In this document: in pieces, positions 1 to 12,799 of the stretch
Layout: every line of letters begins with the position of its first letter
Numbering within the stretch: the stretch's first letter is position 1
Assembly: GCA_963965975.1 (NCBI GenBank)
Contig: OZ014422.1
Location: forward strand, 6,179,701-6,243,700
Direction: 5' to 3'
Length of the DNA stretch: 64,000 nucleotides
Source of the DNA: Xestospongia bergquistia
Lineage: Eukaryota; Porifera; Demospongiae; Haplosclerida; Petrosiidae
Notes under the pieces: generated by a model
What the model saw: the letters and a program-made list of their open reading frames with translations, nothing else
The model's database searches: none
What the model was told of the DNA's origin: nothing
Translations under genes and position numbers: made by a program

Positions 1-245
1 TGCCAGTAAAATGAATCTAAAAAATCCTAGATGCCATTGAAGAGCAAGTTTGATGCCAGTAAAACTCAGGAAACTTAAAATCCTGATGCCAGTAAAATGA
101 ATCTAAAAAATCCTAGATGCCAGTGAAGAGCAAGGTTGATGCCAGTAAAACTCTGGAAACTTAAAATCCTGATGCCAGTAAAATGAATCTAAAAATCCTA
201 GATGCCAGTGAAGAACAAAGTCAATGCCAGTTAAGAAACATTTAA
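1..245. repeat. 105-bp satellite, left edge of window
   Basis: Two to three divergent copies of the satellite that dominates 4.3-10.8 kb. Each copy carries several GATGCCAGTRAA words separated by AAACTCTGGAAAC and AATCCTAGATGCC. The array runs off the left end of the window, so its true extent is unknown. No coding signal is seen. Confidence 0.85.
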
Positions 246-840
246 AGAAGGCTAAAAAATTGAGGATTATATGAAATATACAGGAGGTCAACAGGCAAGG
301 ATTACATGACAGACAAAGTAGGTTAACAGTTTAAGATTACATGACAAACATAGGAGGTAACAGTTAAGAATAACAGGATTACATGACGAACACAGGAGAT
401 TAAGAGTTGAAGATTACATGACAGATACAGAAGGTTAACAGATGTTAACAATTCAGGATTATATACAGACAAAGGCGGTTTAACAGTTAAGGAATTTATT
501 ATAGACAAAGTAGTTAACAATTTAGGGTTATTACATGACAAAAACAGGAGGTTAACAATTAGAATTACACAACAGATACCAAAGGTTAACAGATGTTAAC
601 AATTCAGGATTACATGACAGACAAAGGAGGTTAACAATTAGGATTACACAACAAACATAGGAGGTTAATAGTTAAAGATTACATGACATATACAGGAGGC
701 TAACAATTCAGGATTACATCACAGACGCAAGAGGTTAACAATGTAGGATTACACAAAACGCAGGAGTTTAACACAAGAATTACATGACGGGCACAGGAGA
801 GTAACAAGAAAATTAACATTTCAAAATTAGTTTTCGCAAG
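246..840. repeat. GTTAAC-rich short tandem repeat family (first array)
   Basis: Degenerate units of about 33-40 bp built on AGGATTACATGACAGACA followed by AGGAGGTTAACA. Spacing and sequence vary from unit to unit, so this is an old or rapidly diverging array. The same family recurs at 3.1-3.6 kb and 10.9-12.4 kb, each time directly after a block of the 105-bp satellite. Confidence 0.8.
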
Positions 841-876
841 TGACAAGAAAAGGCTAGAACTAACTTCAATATAACG

Positions 877-1015
877 AAGCTAGATGAACCCAGATGCCTG
901 TTTGACACCAATTGAGATTGCTAGAAGCTAGATGAACCCAGATGCCTGTTTGACACCAATTGAGATTGCTAGAAGCTAGATGAACCCAGATGCCTGAATA
1001 ACTGCAATATAACTT
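877..1015. repeat. 48-bp tandem repeat (GCTAGATGAACCCAGATGCC)
   Basis: About 2.5 near-identical 48-bp units that begin GCTAGATGAACCCAGATGCC and end with GAGATTGCTAGAA. Related, more diverged units recur at 12.43-12.72 kb in the same order relative to the GTTAAC arrays. A single-copy block follows at 1059-1113 and is nearly repeated at 12729-12783, which ties the two regions together as copies of one larger module. Confidence 0.8.
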
Positions 1016-1380
1016 GACACCTGTTGAGATTGCTAGACAGTAGTTACTAATAATATATATAGTACCAGTGTCATCATCGCAATCATAGAAGACGGTAACA
1101 TCAGAAATGTCAGGTAAACAAATTTAAGAATTTTGATGTCATTAAATGATACCAGAAAACAAACCAACATAAAGAGCTTTTGTTAGAACATGATACTCTA
1201 GATGGCAGAGGACTGAAGTACGAAAAAATCTTGGAGAATGAGTTAAAGATTGACAGAACATACAGTTCATAAGGTAAGTGTTCCAGACAACATGGAGGTA
1301 GTACTATAATTGCTGTAAAACAACAAATGTGATCACAATATCATTAATTTATTGAGCATTATTTTGTTTTAAATACAGAA

Positions 1381-1860
1381 CAAAAATACAGAACAAAACA
1401 AAACTTGCTTTACTAAAAAAAGTTTTAATACATCAGAATTATATGGAAAACACCAAGGGTTAAAATACATCAGGACTACATAAAAGGTTTTAATGAATTG
1501 TGACTATAATCAAGACACTATACAGACACAAGGGTTAATATTTCAGTATTTTTATGACACACACACAAAGGGTTAACTATTCAGGATCGCGTTATACAAC
1601 ACATACAATGGGTTGACAGTAATCAGGATTATATGATAAAACAGAAGTTAACTTAGTAATATACAACACACATAAGGGGTTAACACTTCAGGAATATATT
1701 ATATTTGTGAAAATTAGTTTTTAACATAATAGAATTTCACATAGACACAGGAAAACATTTCAAGATTATTATGACACAAAGGGCAAATGGTTTGAAGGTT
1801 AACAAAGGGTTTGACAGCTCAGACATTAGGTTTAATATAAAAAGGAAAAGTCACTGATAT
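1381..1860. repeat. Diverged GTTAAC-type repeats
   Basis: Loose, strongly diverged GGTTAACA and CAGGATTA words with AC-rich spacers. The segment leads into the low-copy D unit. I see no open frame or RNA gene. The stretch 1114-1380 before it is AT-rich and shows nothing recognisable. Confidence 0.6.
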
Positions 1861-2340
1861 ACATTCAATACAACATAGGAGGTTATATAATGTTAGTTTT
1901 ATAGAGCTATACAAAATTCAAAGATGAACAAGATGGCAGGTAATACAAGGCAAGAAGGAAGTACACAATATAATAACGACAAGACAACATACGACTTGTT
2001 GTTCCATGTGCCTGTTGATCCCCCAGACTTATCAACCTCCTACCATCACATTATGCTGTTCATATGCACAATCCACAAACTGATGCCAGACTATACTCAA
2101 GATATTAAGCCGCTCAACCTCAAAATCCAAGCAGATCAAGAACCAGTGAGTGATAAATGTTAAATAATTCTCCAGATCCTCAAGCAGTTACCTATGACCA
2201 GCATTAGTATTAGATAAACCTACTAAAAGAGACAAAAGTTGTTAGTAGTATATATAGTATAGTACAAGTATTAGTATACAACCATTATCACCTCCAGAAG
2301 TTGAAGGATACTCAACTAGAACATCACAACTATATAATGA
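1660..2340. repeat. D unit, copy 1 (low-copy block with short ORF)
   Basis: A 680-bp block repeated with high identity at 3620-4310 and in truncated form at about 12840-13135. It starts with a GGGGTTAACA word, passes through TTTCACATAGACACAGG and TACATTCAATACAACATAGG, and contains the 79-codon frame at 1924-2163. It closes each composite module. It could be the remains of a transcription unit carried along by the satellites or of a non-autonomous element; no terminal repeats were identified. Confidence 0.7.
1924..2163 (+). CDS. Hypothetical 79-codon frame in D unit
   Basis: An ATG-initiated frame of 79 codons inside the D unit, rich in His, Asp, Pro and Lys (for example HVPVDPPDLSTSYHH). I recognise no family. 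A GTGAGT donor-like word lies just before the stop, so this could be a relic exon rather than a complete gene. The duplicated copy at 3895-4122 has a 13-bp deletion that breaks the same frame, which argues against strong protein-level constraint. It may be non-coding. Confidence 0.2.
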   Translation: MNKMAGNTRQEGSTQYNNDKTTYDLLFHVPVDPPDLSTSYHHIMLFICTIHKLMPDYTQDIKPLNLKIQADQEPVSDKC

Positions 2341-2384
2341 AAAGTTAAATATAATTATAAAAGTATATATAAGTAAAATCTAAA

Positions 2385-3080
2385 GAATTCTAGATGCCAG
2401 TAAAGAACAAAGTCGATGCCAGTGAAAAAACAGATGCTTGTAAAACTCTGGAAACTTAAAATCCTGATGCCAGTAAAATCAATCTGCAAAATTCTAGATG
2501 CCAGTGAAGAGCAAAGTCGATGCCAATGAAGAAAAACTCTGGAAACTTAAAATCCTGATGCCAGTAAAATCAATCTAAAGAATCCTAGATGCCAGTAAAG
2601 AACAAAGTCGATGCCAGTGAAGAAAAAGATGCTTGTAAAACTCTGGAAACTTAAAATCCTGATGCCAGTAAAATCAATCTAAAAAAATCCTTGATGCCAA
2701 CGAAGAGCAAGGTCGATGCCAGTGAAGAAACAGATGCTTGTAAAACTCTGGAAACTGTAGATGTCATAGCAATAAATCCTGATGCCAGTAAAATCAATCT
2801 GAAAAATTCTAGATGCCAGTGAAGAGCAAAGTCAATGCCAATGAAGAGACAAACGGTTGTAAACTCTGGAAACTTGAAATCCTGATGACAGTAAAATGAT
2901 TCTTAAGAATCCTAGATGCCAGTAAGGAACAAAGTCGATGCCAGTGAAGAAACAGAACTGTAGATGTCATAGCAATAAATCATGATGCCAATAAAATGAA
3001 TCTTGAAAAATTCCAGGTGCCAGTAAAGAAACAGATGCCAGTAAAACTTTGGAAACTATAGACTTCATGGCAGTAACATT
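2385..3080. repeat. 105-bp satellite, second block (diverged)
   Basis: About six to seven diverged monomers of the 105-bp satellite with several truncated units and ATGTCATAGCAATAAATC insertions. It starts directly after the first D unit and so opens the second composite module. Confidence 0.8.
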
Positions 3081-3615
3081 AATGATTACATAACAGACAA
3101 AGTTAACAATTCGGGACTACAGGACAGAAGCAAGAGGTTAAAAATTCAGATTACATGACAAACACTGTTAAGAATTCAAAATAACATAACAGACACAGGA
3201 GGTTAACACCTCAGGATTATATGACAGACACAAGAGGTAAACAATTAACCATTACATGACAGAATAAAAAGGTTAACAGTTAAGGATTACATAACAAAGA
3301 GGTTGTTAACCAGGATGAAATGTTAGAAAACAATTCAAGACAATTCAAGTTTACATGACAGAGGTTAACAATTTAGGACTACATCAGAAACAAAACGAAG
3401 TTAATTCAGAAATAGATGACAAACACAGGAGGTTAACAGTTAAAGATTTACCAGACAGACAATGGAGGTTAACAATTCAAGATTACATAATAGACAATGG
3501 GACTTAACAATTCAGGATTACATGGCAAACACAGGAGTTTAACATTTAAAAGGTTACATGACAGACAGCATAAGTTAACAGGATTATTCAGGATTAGAAC
3601 ATGATACTTTACATA
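3081..3615. repeat. GTTAAC-rich repeat family (second array)
   Basis: Same degenerate family as at 246-840, with AGGAGGTTAACA and GATTACATGACAGAC words. It precedes the second D unit. The 48-bp family is absent here, so the second module is internally deleted relative to the first and third. Confidence 0.75.
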
Positions 3616-3619
3616 CCAG

Positions 3620-4310
3620 AGAACTGCACTTAGTAATATACAACACACATAAGGGGTTAACATTTCAGGAATATATTATATTTGTGAAAATTAGTTTTAA
3701 CATAATAGAATTTCACATAGACACAGGAGAACATTTCAAGATTATTATGACACAAAGAGCAAATGGTTTGAAGGCTAACAAAGGGTTTGAAGTCTGACAT
3801 TAGTTTAATATAAAGAGGAAAAGTCACTGATATACATTCAATACAACATAGGAGGCTATATAATGTTAGTTTTATATAGCTATACAAAATTCAAAGATGA
3901 ACAAGATGGCAAGTAATACAAGGCAAGAAGGAAGTACACAAAGACAACATACGACTTGTTGTTCCATGTGCCTGTTGATCCCCCAGACTTATCAACCTCC
4001 TACCATCACATTATGCTGTCCATATGCACAATCCACAAACTGATGCCAGACTATACTCAAGACATTAAGCTGCTCAACCTCAAAATCCAAGCAGATCAAG
4101 AACCAGTAAGTGATAAATGTTAAATAATTCTCCAGACCCTCAAGCAGTTATCTATGACCTGCATTAGTATTAGATAAACCTACTAAAAGAGACAAAAGTT
4201 ATTAGCAGTATATATAGTATAGTACAAGTATTAGTATACAACAATTATCATCTCCAGAAGTTGAAGGACACTCAACTAGAACATCACAACTATAGAATGA
4301 AAAGTCAAGT
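3620..4310. repeat. D unit, copy 2
   Basis: Near-copy of 1660-2340, with scattered substitutions and small indels. It ends just before the start of the large satellite array. Confidence 0.75.
3895..4122 (+). pseudogene. Frame-broken copy of the D-unit ORF
   Basis: Matches the 79-codon frame at 1924-2163 from its ATG onward but lacks 13 bp after GAAGTACACAA, which shifts the reading frame. The downstream part remains highly similar at the nucleotide level. If the first copy is not a gene, this is simply duplicated non-coding DNA. Confidence 0.35.
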
Positions 4311-4324
4311 CAAATACAATTTTG

Positions 4325-7300
4325 TAATCTAAATGTATCTTAAATACCAGTAAAGAACAAAGTTGATGCCAGTGAAGAAACAGATGCCAGTAAAACTCTG
4401 AAAACTGTAGATTTCATAGCAATAAATCCCGATACCAGTAAAATCTAATAAACTCCAGATGCCAGTGAAGAGCAAGGTCGATGCCAGTGAAGAAACAGAT
4501 GCTTTGTAAAACTCTGGAAACTTTAAAATCTGATGCCAGTAAAATCAATCAAAAAAAATCCTAGATGCCAGTGAAGAGCAAGGTCAATGCCAGTGAAGAA
4601 ACAGATGCTTTGTAAAACTCTGGAAACTTAAAATCCTGATGACAGTAAATGAATGTAAAGAATCCTAGATGCCAGTGAAGGGCAAGGTCGATGCCAGTGA
4701 AGAAACAGATGCTTTGTAAAACTCTGGAAACTTAAAATCCTGATGACAGTAAAATGAATGTAAAGAATCCTAGATGCCAGTGAAGAGCAAGGTCGATGCC
4801 AGTGAAGAAACAGATGCTTTGTTAAACTCTGGAAACTTAAAATCCTGATGCCACTAAAATCAATCGAAAGAATCCTAGATGCCAGTGTAGAAACAGATGC
4901 CAGTAAAACTCTGAAAACTGTAGATGTCATAGCAATAAATCCTGATGCCAGTAAAATGAATCTGAAGAACTCCAGATGCCAGTGAAGAGCAAGGTCGATG
5001 CCAGTGAAGAAACAGATGCTTTGTAAAACTCTGGAAACTTAAAATCCTGATGCCAGTAAAATCAATCTAAAAAGTCCTAGATGCCAGTAAAGAGCAAGGT
5101 CGATGCCAGTGAAGAAACAGATGCTTTGTAAAACTCTGGAAACTTAGAATCCTGATGCCAGTAAAATCAATCTAAAGAATCCTAGATCACAGTGAAGAAA
5201 CAGATGCTTTGTAAAACTCTGGAAACTTTAAAACCTGATGCCAGTAAAAAGAATCTAAAAAATCCTAGATGCCAGTGAAGAGCAAGGTCGATGCCAGTGA
5301 AGAAACAGATGCTTTGTAAAACTCTGGAAACTTTAAAACCTGATGCCAGTAAAATGAATCTAAAGAATCCTAGATGCCAGTGAAGAGCAAGGTCGGATGC
5401 CAGTGAAGAAACAGATGCTTTGTAAAACTCTGGAAACTTAAAATCCTGATGCCAGTAAAAAGAAGCTAAAAAATCCTAGATGCCAGTGAAGAGCAAGGTC
5501 GATGCCAGTGAAGAAACAGATGCTTTGTAAAACTCTGGAAACTTAAAATCCTGATGCCAGTAAAAAAGAAGCTAAAGAATCCTAGATGCCAGTGAGGAGC
5601 AAGGTCAATGCCAGTGAAGAAACAGATGCTTTGTAAAACTCTGGAAACTTAAAATCCTGATGCCAGTAAAATGAATCTAAAAAATCCTAGATGCCAGTGA
5701 AGAGCAAGGTCGATGCCAGTGAAGAAACAGATGCTTTGTAAAACTCTGGAAACTTAAAATCCTGATGCCAGTAAAATGAATCTAAAGAATCCTAGATGCC
5801 AGTGAAGAGCAAGGTCGATGCCAGTGAAGAAACAGATGCTTTGTAAAACTCTGGAAACTTAAAATCCTGATGCCAGTAAAATGATCTAAAGCATCCTAGA
5901 TGCCAGTGAAGAGCAAGGTCGATGCCAGTGAAGAAACAGATGCTTTGTAAAACTCTGGAAACTTAAAAATCCTGATGCCAGTAAAAAGAAGCTAAAGAAT
6001 CCTAGATGCCAGTGAAGAGCAAGGTCGATGCCAGTGAAGAAACAGATGCTTTGTAAAACTCTGGAAACTTAAAATCCTGATGCCAGTAAAAAGAATCTAA
6101 AAAAATCCTAGATGCCAGTGAAGAGCAAGGTCGATGCCAGTTAAGAAACAGATGCTTTGTAAAACTCTGGAAACGTAAAATCCTGATGCCAGTAAAAAGA
6201 ATCTAAAAAATCCTAGATGCCAGTGAAGAGCAAGGTCGATGCCAGTGAAGAAACAGATGCTTTGTAAAACTCTGGAAACTTAAAATCCTGATGCCAGTAA
6301 AATGAATCTAAAGAATCCTAGATGCCAGTGAAGAGCAAGGTCGATGCCAGTGAAGAAACAGATGCCTTGTAAAACTCTGGAAACTTAAAATCCTGATGCC
6401 AGTAAAATGAATCTAAAAAAATCCTAGATGCCAGTGAAGAGCAAGGTCGATACCAGTGAAGAAACAGATGCTTTGTAAAACTCTGGAAACTTAAAGTCCT
6501 GATGCCAGTAAAATGAATCTAAAAAATCCTGGATGCCAGTGAAGTGCAAGGTCGATGCCAGTGAAGAAACAGATGCTTTGTAAAACTCTGGAAACTTAAA
6601 ATCCTGATGCCAGTAAAAAGAAGCTAAAGAATCCTAGATGCCAGTGAAGAGCAAGGTCGATGCCAGTGAAGAAACAGATGCTTTGAAAAACTCTGGAAAC
6701 TTAAAATCCTGATGCTAGTAAAAAGAATCTAAAAAATCCTAGATGCCAGTGAAGAGCAAGGTCGATGCCAGTGAAGAAACAGATGCTTTGTAAAACTCTG
6801 GAAACTTAAAATCCTGATGCCAGTAAAAAGAAGCTAAAGAATCCTAGATGCCAGTGAAGAGCAAGGTCGATGCCAGTGAAGAAACATGCTTTGTAAAACT
6901 CTGGAAACTTAAAATCCTGATGCCAGTAAAAAGAATCTAAAAAATCCTAGATGCCAGTGAAGAGCAAGGTCAATGCCAGTGAAGAAACAGATGCTTTGTA
7001 AAACTTTGGAAACTTAAAATCCTGATGCCAGTAAAATGAATCTAAAGAATCCTAGATGCCAGTGAAGAGCAAGGTCGATGCCAGTGAAGAAACAGATGCT
7101 TTGTAAAACTCTGGAAACTTAAAATCCTAATGCCAGTAAAAAGAATCTAAAAAATCCTAGATGCCAGTGAAGAGCAAGGTCGATGCCAGTGAAGAAACAG
7201 ATGCTTTGTAAAACTCTGGAAACTTAAAATCCTGATGCCAGTAAAAAGAAGCTAAAGAATCCTAGATGCCAGTGAAAAGCAAGGTCGATGCCAGTGAAGA

Positions 7301-10300
7301 AACAGATGCTTTGTAAAACTCTGGAAACTTAAAATCCTGATGCCAGTAAAAAGAATCTAAAAAATCCTAGATGCCAGTGAAGAGCAAGGTCGATGCCAGT
7401 GAAGAAACAGATGCTTTGTAAAACTCTGGAAACTTAAAATCCCGATGCCAGTAAAAAGAAGCTAAAGAATCCTAGATGCCAGTGAAAAGCAAGGTCGATG
7501 CCAGTGAAGAAACAGATGCTTTGTAAAACTCTGGAAACTTAAAATCCTGATGCCAGTAAAAAGAAGCTAAAGAATCCTAGATGCCAGTGAAGAGCAAGGT
7601 CGATGCCAGTGAAGAAACAGATGCTTTGTAAAACTCTGGAAGCTTAAAATTCTGATGCCAGTAAAATGAATCTAAAGAATCCTAGATGCCAGTGAAGAGC
7701 AAGGTCGATGCCAGTGAAGAAACAGATGCTTTGTAAAACTCTGGAAACTTAAAATCCTGATGCCAGTAAAAAGAGGCTACAGAATCCTAGATGCCAGTGA
7801 AGAGCAAGGTCGATGCCAGTGAAGAAACGGATGCTTTGTAAAACTCTGGAAACTTAAAATCCTGATGCCAGTAAAAAAGAAGCTAAAGAATCCTAGATGC
7901 CAGTGAACAGCAAGATCGATGCCAGTGAAGAAACAGATGCTTTGTAAAACTCTGGAAACTTAAAATCCTGATGCCAGTAAAAAGAAGCTAAAAAATCCTA
8001 GATGCCAGTGAAGAGCAAGGTCGATGCCAGTGAAGAAACAGATGCTTTGTAAAACTCTGGAAACTTAAAATCCTGATGCCAGTAAAATGAATCTAAAGAA
8101 TCCTAGATGCCAGTGAGGAGCAAGGTCAATGCCAGTGAAGAAACGGATGCTTTGTAAAACTCTGGAAACTTAAAATCCTGATGCCAGTAAAAAGAATCTA
8201 AAAAAATCCTAGATGCCAGTGAAGAGCAAGGTCGATGCCAGTGAAGAAAAAGATGCTTTGTAAAACTCTGGAAACTTAAAATCCTGATGCCAGTAAAATG
8301 AATCTAAAGAATCCTAGATGCCAGTGAAGAGCAAGGTCGATGCCAGTGAAGAGCAAGGTCGATGCCAGTGAAGAAACAGATGCTTTGTAAAACTCTGGAA
8401 ACTAAAATTCCTGATGCCAGTAAAATGAATCTAAAGAATCCTAGATGCCAGTGAAGAGCAAGGTCGATGCCAGTGAAGAAACAGATGCTTTGTAAAACTC
8501 TGGAAACTTAAAATCCTGATGCCAGTAAAAAAGAAGCTAAAGAATCCTAGATGCCAGTGAAGAGCAAGGTCGATGCCAGTGAAGAAACAGATGCTTTGTA
8601 AAACTCTGGAAACTTAAAATCCTGATGCCAGTAAAATGAATCTAAAGAATCCTAGATGCCATTGAAGAGCAAGGTCAATGCCAGTGAAGAAACAGATGCT
8701 TTGTAAAACTCTGGAAACTTAAAATCCTGACGCCAGTAAAAAGAATCTAAACAATCCTAGATGCCAGTGAAGAGCAAGGTCGATTGCCAGTAAAAAGAAT
8801 CTAAACAATCCTAGATGCCAGTGAAGAGCAAGGTCGATGCCAGTGAAGAAACAGATGCTTTGTAAAACTCTGGAAACTTAAAATCCTGATGCCAGTAAAA
8901 AGAAGCTAAAAAATCCTAGATGCCAGTGAAGAGCAAGGTCGATGCCAGTGAAGAAACAGATGCTTTGTAAAACTCTGTAAACTTAAAAATCCTGATGCCA
9001 GTAAAATGAATCTAAAGAATCCTAGATGCCAGTGAAGAGCAAGGTCAATACCAGTGAAGAAACAGATGCTTTGTAAAACTCTGGAAGCTTAAAATCCTGA
9101 TGCAAGTAAAATGAATCTAAAGAATCCTAGATGCCAGTGAAGAGCAAGGTCGATGCCAGTGAAGAAACAGATGCTTTGTAAAACTCTGGAAACTGAAAAT
9201 CCTGATGCCAGTAAAAAAGAAGCTAAAGAATCCTAGATGCCAGTGAACAGCAAGGTCGATGCCAGTGAAGAAACAGATGCTTTGTAAAACTCTGGAAACT
9301 TAAAATCCTGACGCCAGTAAAAAGAAGCTAAAAAATCCTAGATGCCAGTGAAGAGCAAGGTCGATGCCAGTGAAGAGCAAGGTCGATGCCAGTGAAGAAA
9401 CAGATGCTTTGTATCTAAAATGAATCTAAAGAATCCTAGATGCCAGTGAAGAGCAAGGTCGATGCCAGTGACTTAATCCTGATGCCAGTAAAAAGAAGCT
9501 AAAAAATCCTAGATGCCAGTGAAGAGCAAGGTCGATGCCAGTGAAGAAACAGATGCTTTGTAAAACTCTGGAAACTTAAAATCCTGATGCCAGTAAAATG
9601 AATCTAAAGAATCCTAGATGCCAGTGAAGAGCAAGGTCAATGCCAGTGAAGAAACAATGCTTTGTAAAACTCTGGAAACTTGAAATCCTGATGCCAGTAA
9701 AATGAATCTAAAAAATCCTAGATGCCAGTGAAGAGCAAGGTCGATGCCAGTGAAGAAAAAGATGCTTTGTAAAACTCTGGAAACTTAAAATCCTGATGCC
9801 AGTAAAATGAATCTAAAGAATCCTAGATGCCAGTGAAGAGCAAGGTCAATGCCAGTGAAGAAACAATGCTTTGTAAAACTCTGGAAACTTGAAATCCTGA
9901 TGCCAGTAAAATGAATCTAAAAAATCCTAGATGCCAGTGAAGAGCAAGGTCGATGCCAGTGAAGAAAAAGATGCATTGTAAAACTCTGGAAACTTAAAAT
10001 CCTGATGCCAGTAAAAAAGAAGCTAAAGAATCCTAGATGCCAGTGAAGAGCAAGGTCGATGCCAGTGAAGAAACAGATGCTTTGTAAAACTCTGGAAACT
10101 TAAAATCCTGATGCCAGTAAAAAGAAGCTAAAAAATCCTAGATGCCAGTGAAGAGCAAGGTCGATGCCAGTGAAGAAACAGATGCTTTGTAAAACTCTGG
10201 AAACTTAAAATCCTGATGCCAGTAAAATGAATCTAAAGAATCCTAGATGCCAGTGAAGAGCAAGGTCGATGCCAGTGAAGAAACGGATGCTTTGTAAAAC

Positions 10301-10850
10301 TCTGGAAACTTAAAATCCTGATGCCAGTAAAAAGAAGCTAAAGATTCCTAGATGCCAGTGAAGAGCAAGGTCGATGCCAGTGAAGAGCAAGGTCGATGCC
10401 AGTGAAGAAACAGATGCTTTGTAAAACTCTGGAAACTTAAAATCCTGATGCCAGTAAAATGAATCTAAAGAATCCTAGATGCCAGTGAAGAGCAAGGTTG
10501 ATGCCAGTGAAGAAACAGATGCTTTGTAAAACTCTGGAAACTTAAAATCCTGATGCCAGTAAAAAGAAGCTAAAGAATCCTAGATGCCAGTGAAGAGCAA
10601 GGTCGATACCAGTGAAGAAACAGATGCTTTGTAAAACTCTGGAAACTTAAAATCCTGATGCCAGTAAAATGAATCTAAAAAATCCTAGAGGCTAGTGAAG
10701 AGCAAGGTCGATGCCAGTGAAGAAACAGATGCTTTGTAAAACTCTGGAAACTTAAAATCCTGATGCCAGTAAAATGAATCTAAAAAATCCTAGATGCTAG
10801 TGAAGAGCAAGGTCGATGCCAGTGAAGAAACAGATGCTTTGTAAAACTTT
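4325..10850. repeat. Main 105-bp satellite array, about 60 copies
   Basis: A head-to-tail array of 105-bp monomers; the spacing was measured between successive CTGGAAACTT words (5641 and 5746). Each monomer contains GATGCCAGTGAAGAGCAAGG, then GATGCCAGTGAAGAAACA, then GATGCTTTGTAAAACTCTGG, then AATCCTGATGCCAGTAAAA. Variants differ mainly in the linker: ATGAATCTAAAGAATCC, AGAAGCTAAAGAATCC or AGAATCTAAAAAATCC. Variant order and local duplications (such as a dimer copied at about 9650 and 9860) show homogenisation by unequal exchange. The monomer length is a multiple of three, so chance minus-strand frames persist over two to three units, but indels interrupt them. Confidence 0.95.
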
Positions 10851-12410
10851 TCATGGCAGTAACATTATGATTACATAACAGACAGATTAAGTCAACAATT
10901 CGGGACTACAGGACAGACGCAAGAGGTTAACAATTCAGGATTACATGACGAACACTGTTAAGGATTACATGACAAACAAACAAAGTTAATAATTCAAAAT
11001 AACACAGACACAGGAGGTTAACGTTAAGGATTACAGACAAAGGAGGTTAACAACTCAGTATTATATGACAGACACGAGGTAAACAATTAATCATTACATG
11101 ACAGACTAAGAAGGTTAACAGTTAAGGATTACATGACAAACAGGTTGTTAACCAGGATGAAATGATAGAAGAGGTTATCAATTCATGTTTACATGACAAG
11201 AGATTAACAATTTAGAACTACATAAGAAACAAAGGAGATTAACAATTCATGACAAGAGATTAACAATTTAGAACTACATAAGAAACAAAGGAGATTAACA
11301 ATTCAGGAATTGATGACAGGATACAGGAGGTTAACAGTTTGATTTACCAGACAGGATACAGGAGGTTAACAATTCAAGATTACATAATAGACAATGGGGG
11401 TTAGGATTACATGACAAACATAGGAGGTTAACAGTTAAAAGATTACATGACAGACAACACAAGTTAACAATTCAGGATTAGATTATAAACGCAGTAAGAA
11501 ACACAGTAAGTTAACAATTCAAAAGAAGTTAACAATTCAGGATTACATTACGGACACAGTAAGTTAAGGAAGATGTCATTATTACATGACAGACAAAGAA
11601 GTTAACAAGTCAGGATTGCATTACAAACACAGTAAGTTTACAATTCAAAGAAGTTAACAATTCAGGATTACATTACAAACACAGTAAGTTAACTGTTCAA
11701 GTTAACAATTCAGGATTACATTACAAACACAGTTAAGTTAACAATTCAAAGAAGTTGACAATTCAGGATTACATTACAAATACAGTAAGTTAACTGTTCA
11801 AGTTAACAATTCAGGATTACATTACAAACACAGTAAGTTAACTGTTGAAGTTAACAGTTCAGGATTACATTACAAACACAGTAAGTTAACTGTTCTTAAC
11901 AATTCAGGATTACATTACAAACACAGTAAGTTAACAATTCAAATAAGTTAACAATTCTGGATTACATTACAAACTCAGTAAGTTAACTGTTCAAGTTAAT
12001 AATTCAGGATTACATTACAAACACAGTAAGTTAACAATTCAAAGAAGTTAACAATTCATGATTACATTACAGACACAGAAAGTTAAGATTTCATTATTAC
12101 ATGACAGACAAAGGAGGTTAACAATTCAGGATTACATTACAAACACAGTAAGTTAACAATTCAGGATTACATTACAGACACAGAGAGTTAAGAAAGATTT
12201 CATTATTACATGACAGACAAAGGAGGTTAACAATTCAGGATTATACAACAAACACAGGAGGTTAATGGTTAAAGATTACGTGATTATTAGACAGCAGAGG
12301 TTAACAAATTAAGAATGGGCACTGAAGATTAATAACAATTCAGGATTATATGAGAATTAACATTTGAAAATTTAAAACTTTTCAAAATTATAAGAGTTAC
12401 CAATTCAGGA
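10851..12410. repeat. GTTAAC-rich repeat family (third array)
   Basis: First part (to about 11460) is the degenerate family with AGGAGGTTAACA. From about 11480 to 12240 it becomes a more regular array of 35-60 bp units alternating GTTAACAATTCAGGATTACA and TTACAAACACAGTAA. The regular sub-array is the youngest-looking part. Confidence 0.85.
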
Positions 12411-12790
12411 AAAAAACAACAGACACAGAACTGAACTACAATATAACTTAACATCTGTTAAAATTGCTACATAAGCTAAATGAACTTAGTCGCCTGAAAA
12501 ACTGTGATGTATTGCCTGAAAAACCATGATGTAAGTTGACACCTGTGTAGATTGCTTGATGAAACCTAGATGCCTGAAAAACTGCAATGTAACTTGACAC
12601 CTGTTGAGATTGCTAAACGAAACCTTGATGCCTGAAAAACTATGCAACTTGACTGTGTAGATTACTAGATGAATCCAGATGCCTTAAAAACATCTGTTGA
12701 GATTGCTAGACAGTAGTTACTAATATTATAGTACCAGTGTCATCATCGCAATCATAGAAGATGGTAATATCAGAAATCTCAGATCAACAA
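12411..12790. repeat. 48-bp family, second block, plus conserved single-copy block
   Basis: Diverged units containing GATGCCTGAAAAACTG and AACTTGACACCTGTTGAGAT, related to 877-1015. The last 55 bp (12729-12783) are nearly identical to 1059-1113, so the two modules are homologous over a non-tandem segment as well. Confidence 0.7.
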
Positions 12791-12799
12791 AGTCGAAGA

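Noticed and set aside
4628-4930. 100-codon minus-strand frame with HLFLHWHRPC repeats
   Set aside because: The satellite monomer is 105 bp (35 codons), so a chance open frame repeats; indels in neighbouring monomers break it.
4325-12400. CRISPR-like array of regularly spaced repeats
   Set aside because: Spacers are themselves repeated, monomers are 105 bp or irregular, no cas genes are present and the genes around are animal.
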